Below, piece by piece: positions 62,440-64,000 of a stretch of DNA of 64,000 nt (positions within the stretch are counted from its first letter, which is position 1; every line of letters starts with the position of its first letter). Origin of the DNA: Brienomyrus brachyistius (Eukaryota > Chordata > Actinopteri > Osteoglossiformes > Mormyridae); contig NW_026042406.1 of assembly GCF_023856365.1 (NCBI RefSeq), forward strand, positions 124,001 through 188,000, written 5' to 3'. Below the pieces are notes generated by a model that had not been told where the DNA came from, ran no database searches, and worked only from the letters and a program-made list of their open reading frames with translations. The translations under genes and the position numbers were made by a program.

Positions 62440-63560
62440 TTAATCATCTCATTGGTCCATTCCTTTATATTGGGGATTGTTGAGGATTTCAAATGCCTTA
62501 ATATTACCCTCATGGCAGTTGAGTCCCACCATCACAGCCTTAAACTGTTTATTATTCACCTTTGGCAATTCCACTCTATCTCCTAGCAGAGAGAGTCGGG
62601 TTTGCGGGGTAAAGTAAAGCCTAGCCATTTGTCCAGGAGACCAAGAACTCTACCCCAAAATGGATATACCTGAGAGCACTGTGTAAATGTGTAAATAAAC
62701 CCCCATCTGCCTTCTAAAATTCCAACACTGATCAGTATTAATTAGTCCAGTTCTATTTAGTCTAACTAGTGTCCAGTACTATCTGTGTATAATTTTATAC
62801 TGAATAAATTTAGCTTTTACTTCCCTAAAATATTTCCCCACTCTAGAAAGTATTCTTGACCATTCATCTTCTGCATTTTAACACTCGTGACTCAATGCCT
62901 CAGTTGCAAAAACTTCCAAAAACTCCCTCCTCCTCCTACATCATACTTACTCTTTAAGTCTGATTATGACATAAACATCCCATTTACGAATAAATCCCAG
63001 AGAGTTTTCACCCCTTTGGGTTGCCATTGTTTCCATACTTTTTACTATTTGTATTTGAGGATTGTGCCAAATTGAGGAATATGGCTGCATGTCATGTGAT
63101 ACTTTAAGCTTCTTATGTATTTTGATCCATATATTTCTCGAAAAAGATATTATCGGGTTTGTGTTTCTTATATTGTCCCCCCATTGTGACAGAATGTGCA
63201 GAGGTTGAAATAGTGAAGCCAAATTGCTCTCGATAGCTATCCAGTCCACATCAGAATTCACATTCTTCCAGTGATAGTAGAGTTTGGCTATTTCAAATGA
63301 CATGCTATATAATCTAACATCTGGCAATCCTAGACCTCCCTTGTCTCTGGGCGAAGTAATTTTAATCCTAGGTTTATTCTTTCCCAACAAAAATCTTTTA
63401 CTATACTCTCGTACTGTTCAAATATCCTTTCCGGAATATTAAATGGAAGCATCATAGAGAGATAATTAACTTGAGGCACCACAACCATTTTAGTAACATT
63501 AACCTTCCCCCCATAAGGATAATTTCAATGCTTTCCATTTGTCCATATTAGGTTTAATTT
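62440..63560 (-). pseudogene. L1-like LINE ORF2 C-terminal fragment
   Basis: The minus strand encodes VVVPQVNYLSMMLPFNIPE in the region 63560-63400, then GKNKPRIKITSPRDKGGLGL, PDVRLYSMSFEIAKLYYHW and YSSIWHNPQI. These belong to the region after the RT of fish L1/Tx1-like elements. Frames are broken near 63390 and 62950. The endonuclease and RT core are absent. Confidence 0.7.
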
Positions 63561-64000
63561 TGTTCAATGAGGGTTCAAAATTCTGAATTATTATTTTGTC
63601 AATATATAAACAGGTTTAAATTTCATGTTTATAGTTCAATTTTATGTTATATAAACAAAATAATTTTAATACAGTGCATTTTTTTTATTAATTCAACAGC
63701 ACCCATGTTCAATCCACTTAAGTTTGGAAGGTGTATTGGAAGGTAACGTAGATATTTCTTAAGTGGGCATCCAGAGATATCGTCTCCCCTCCAAGCACCC
63801 CTTTTCTCCACTAGTTCTGTATGGAGCTCAACAGGAGGAAGAGGTAGATAAAGGGGTTAGTCTCAAACATAATGTAATAAAAAATAAAGAGTAAATACAA
63901 GCGCCATGAAGCAGTATTGAGTTCCAGCAGGCCTTGACTTACAGTAAAGGAATTGTAAGGCAGACATGCTAACAAAACAGCTTTACATTCCCAATTCCAA
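63561..64000. other. Non-coding tail of the window
   Basis: AT-rich DNA that is possibly more of the L1-like element upstream of the recognised part. No supported gene. Confidence 0.4.

Noticed and set aside
1..64000. CRISPR arrays, bacterial operons or integron-like structures
   Set aside because: The only regular arrays (46-bp units at 105-277 and the repeats at 61-62 kb) have no unique spacers, and all genes are of eukaryotic or eukaryotic-virus type.

Overview
The window looks like repeat-rich nuclear DNA of a ray-finned fish. The evidence is fish-type LINEs (CR1, L2, I-like and L1-like families), Ty3/gypsy and BEL/Pao elements, a B30.2 (PRY-SPRY) exon, and three small, correctly phased exons of a cAMP phosphodiesterase PDE4 gene. 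There is no sign of bacterial operons or CRISPR. Very little host coding sequence is present; nearly everything is mobile DNA, much of it nested.

The dominant feature is Polinton/Maverick DNA of the adintovirus type (virus-like elements with a protein-primed PolB and a retrovirus-like integrase). Element A (about 13961-28902) is almost a whole copy. It has terminal inverted repeats (TIRs) of about 950 bp. Rightward genes are a spliced gene of unknown function, PolB, the packaging ATPase, a small basic hydrophobic-tailed protein and a 238-residue conserved protein. Leftward genes are an adenain-like protease, a double jelly-roll major capsid protein, a core protein, a penton-like minor capsid protein, an integrase with a chromodomain-like tail, and a protein with a Cys/His-Pro-Ser-Gln motif. 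PolB, ATPase, MCP, penton and integrase carry frameshifts or deletions; protease, core and the small genes are open. A second truncated right TIR follows directly (about 28903-29331).

A 3.8-kb internal piece of element A (20152-23946) reappears at 37367-41128, where it replaces the reverse-transcriptase core of a LINE running leftward. The two copies are almost identical in base sequence and differ mainly by short indels.

Element B (about 53930-60900) is the right-hand half of a clearly diverged adintovirus. Its MCP, core and penton genes are intact, while its protease and integrase are each broken by a small lesion. It also has three genes not seen intact in element A: a Bcl-2-like protein, the Cys/HPSQ protein, and a protein that may be PC4-like. 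A tRNA-Leu(UAA)-like gene lies between the integrase and the Bcl-2-like gene. To its left stands a TIR of the element A family (52635-53507), so the locus looks chimeric. A third trace is an integrase fragment at 287-489.

Remaining layout: 0.5-4.1 kb, a gypsy element cut by an LTR-like piece; 5.0-7.6 kb, an initiator-tRNA-like sequence and a CR1 LINE; 9.6-10.5 kb, DNA-transposon and dispersed repeats; 10.7-13.9 kb, an L2-like LINE and a C2H2 ORF; 29.7-31.0 kb, a spliced gene joining a tyrosine-recombinase-like tail to a KMT5A-like SET domain; 31-36.6 kb, non-coding DNA and an I-like LINE; 42.7-45.3 kb, a gypsy remnant; 46.0-47.2 kb, PDE4 exons; 47.7-50.0 kb, BEL/Pao; 51.4-52.0 kb, the B30.2 exon; 61-64 kb, tandem repeats and an L1-like LINE. 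All names come from reading motifs by eye; no database search was run.
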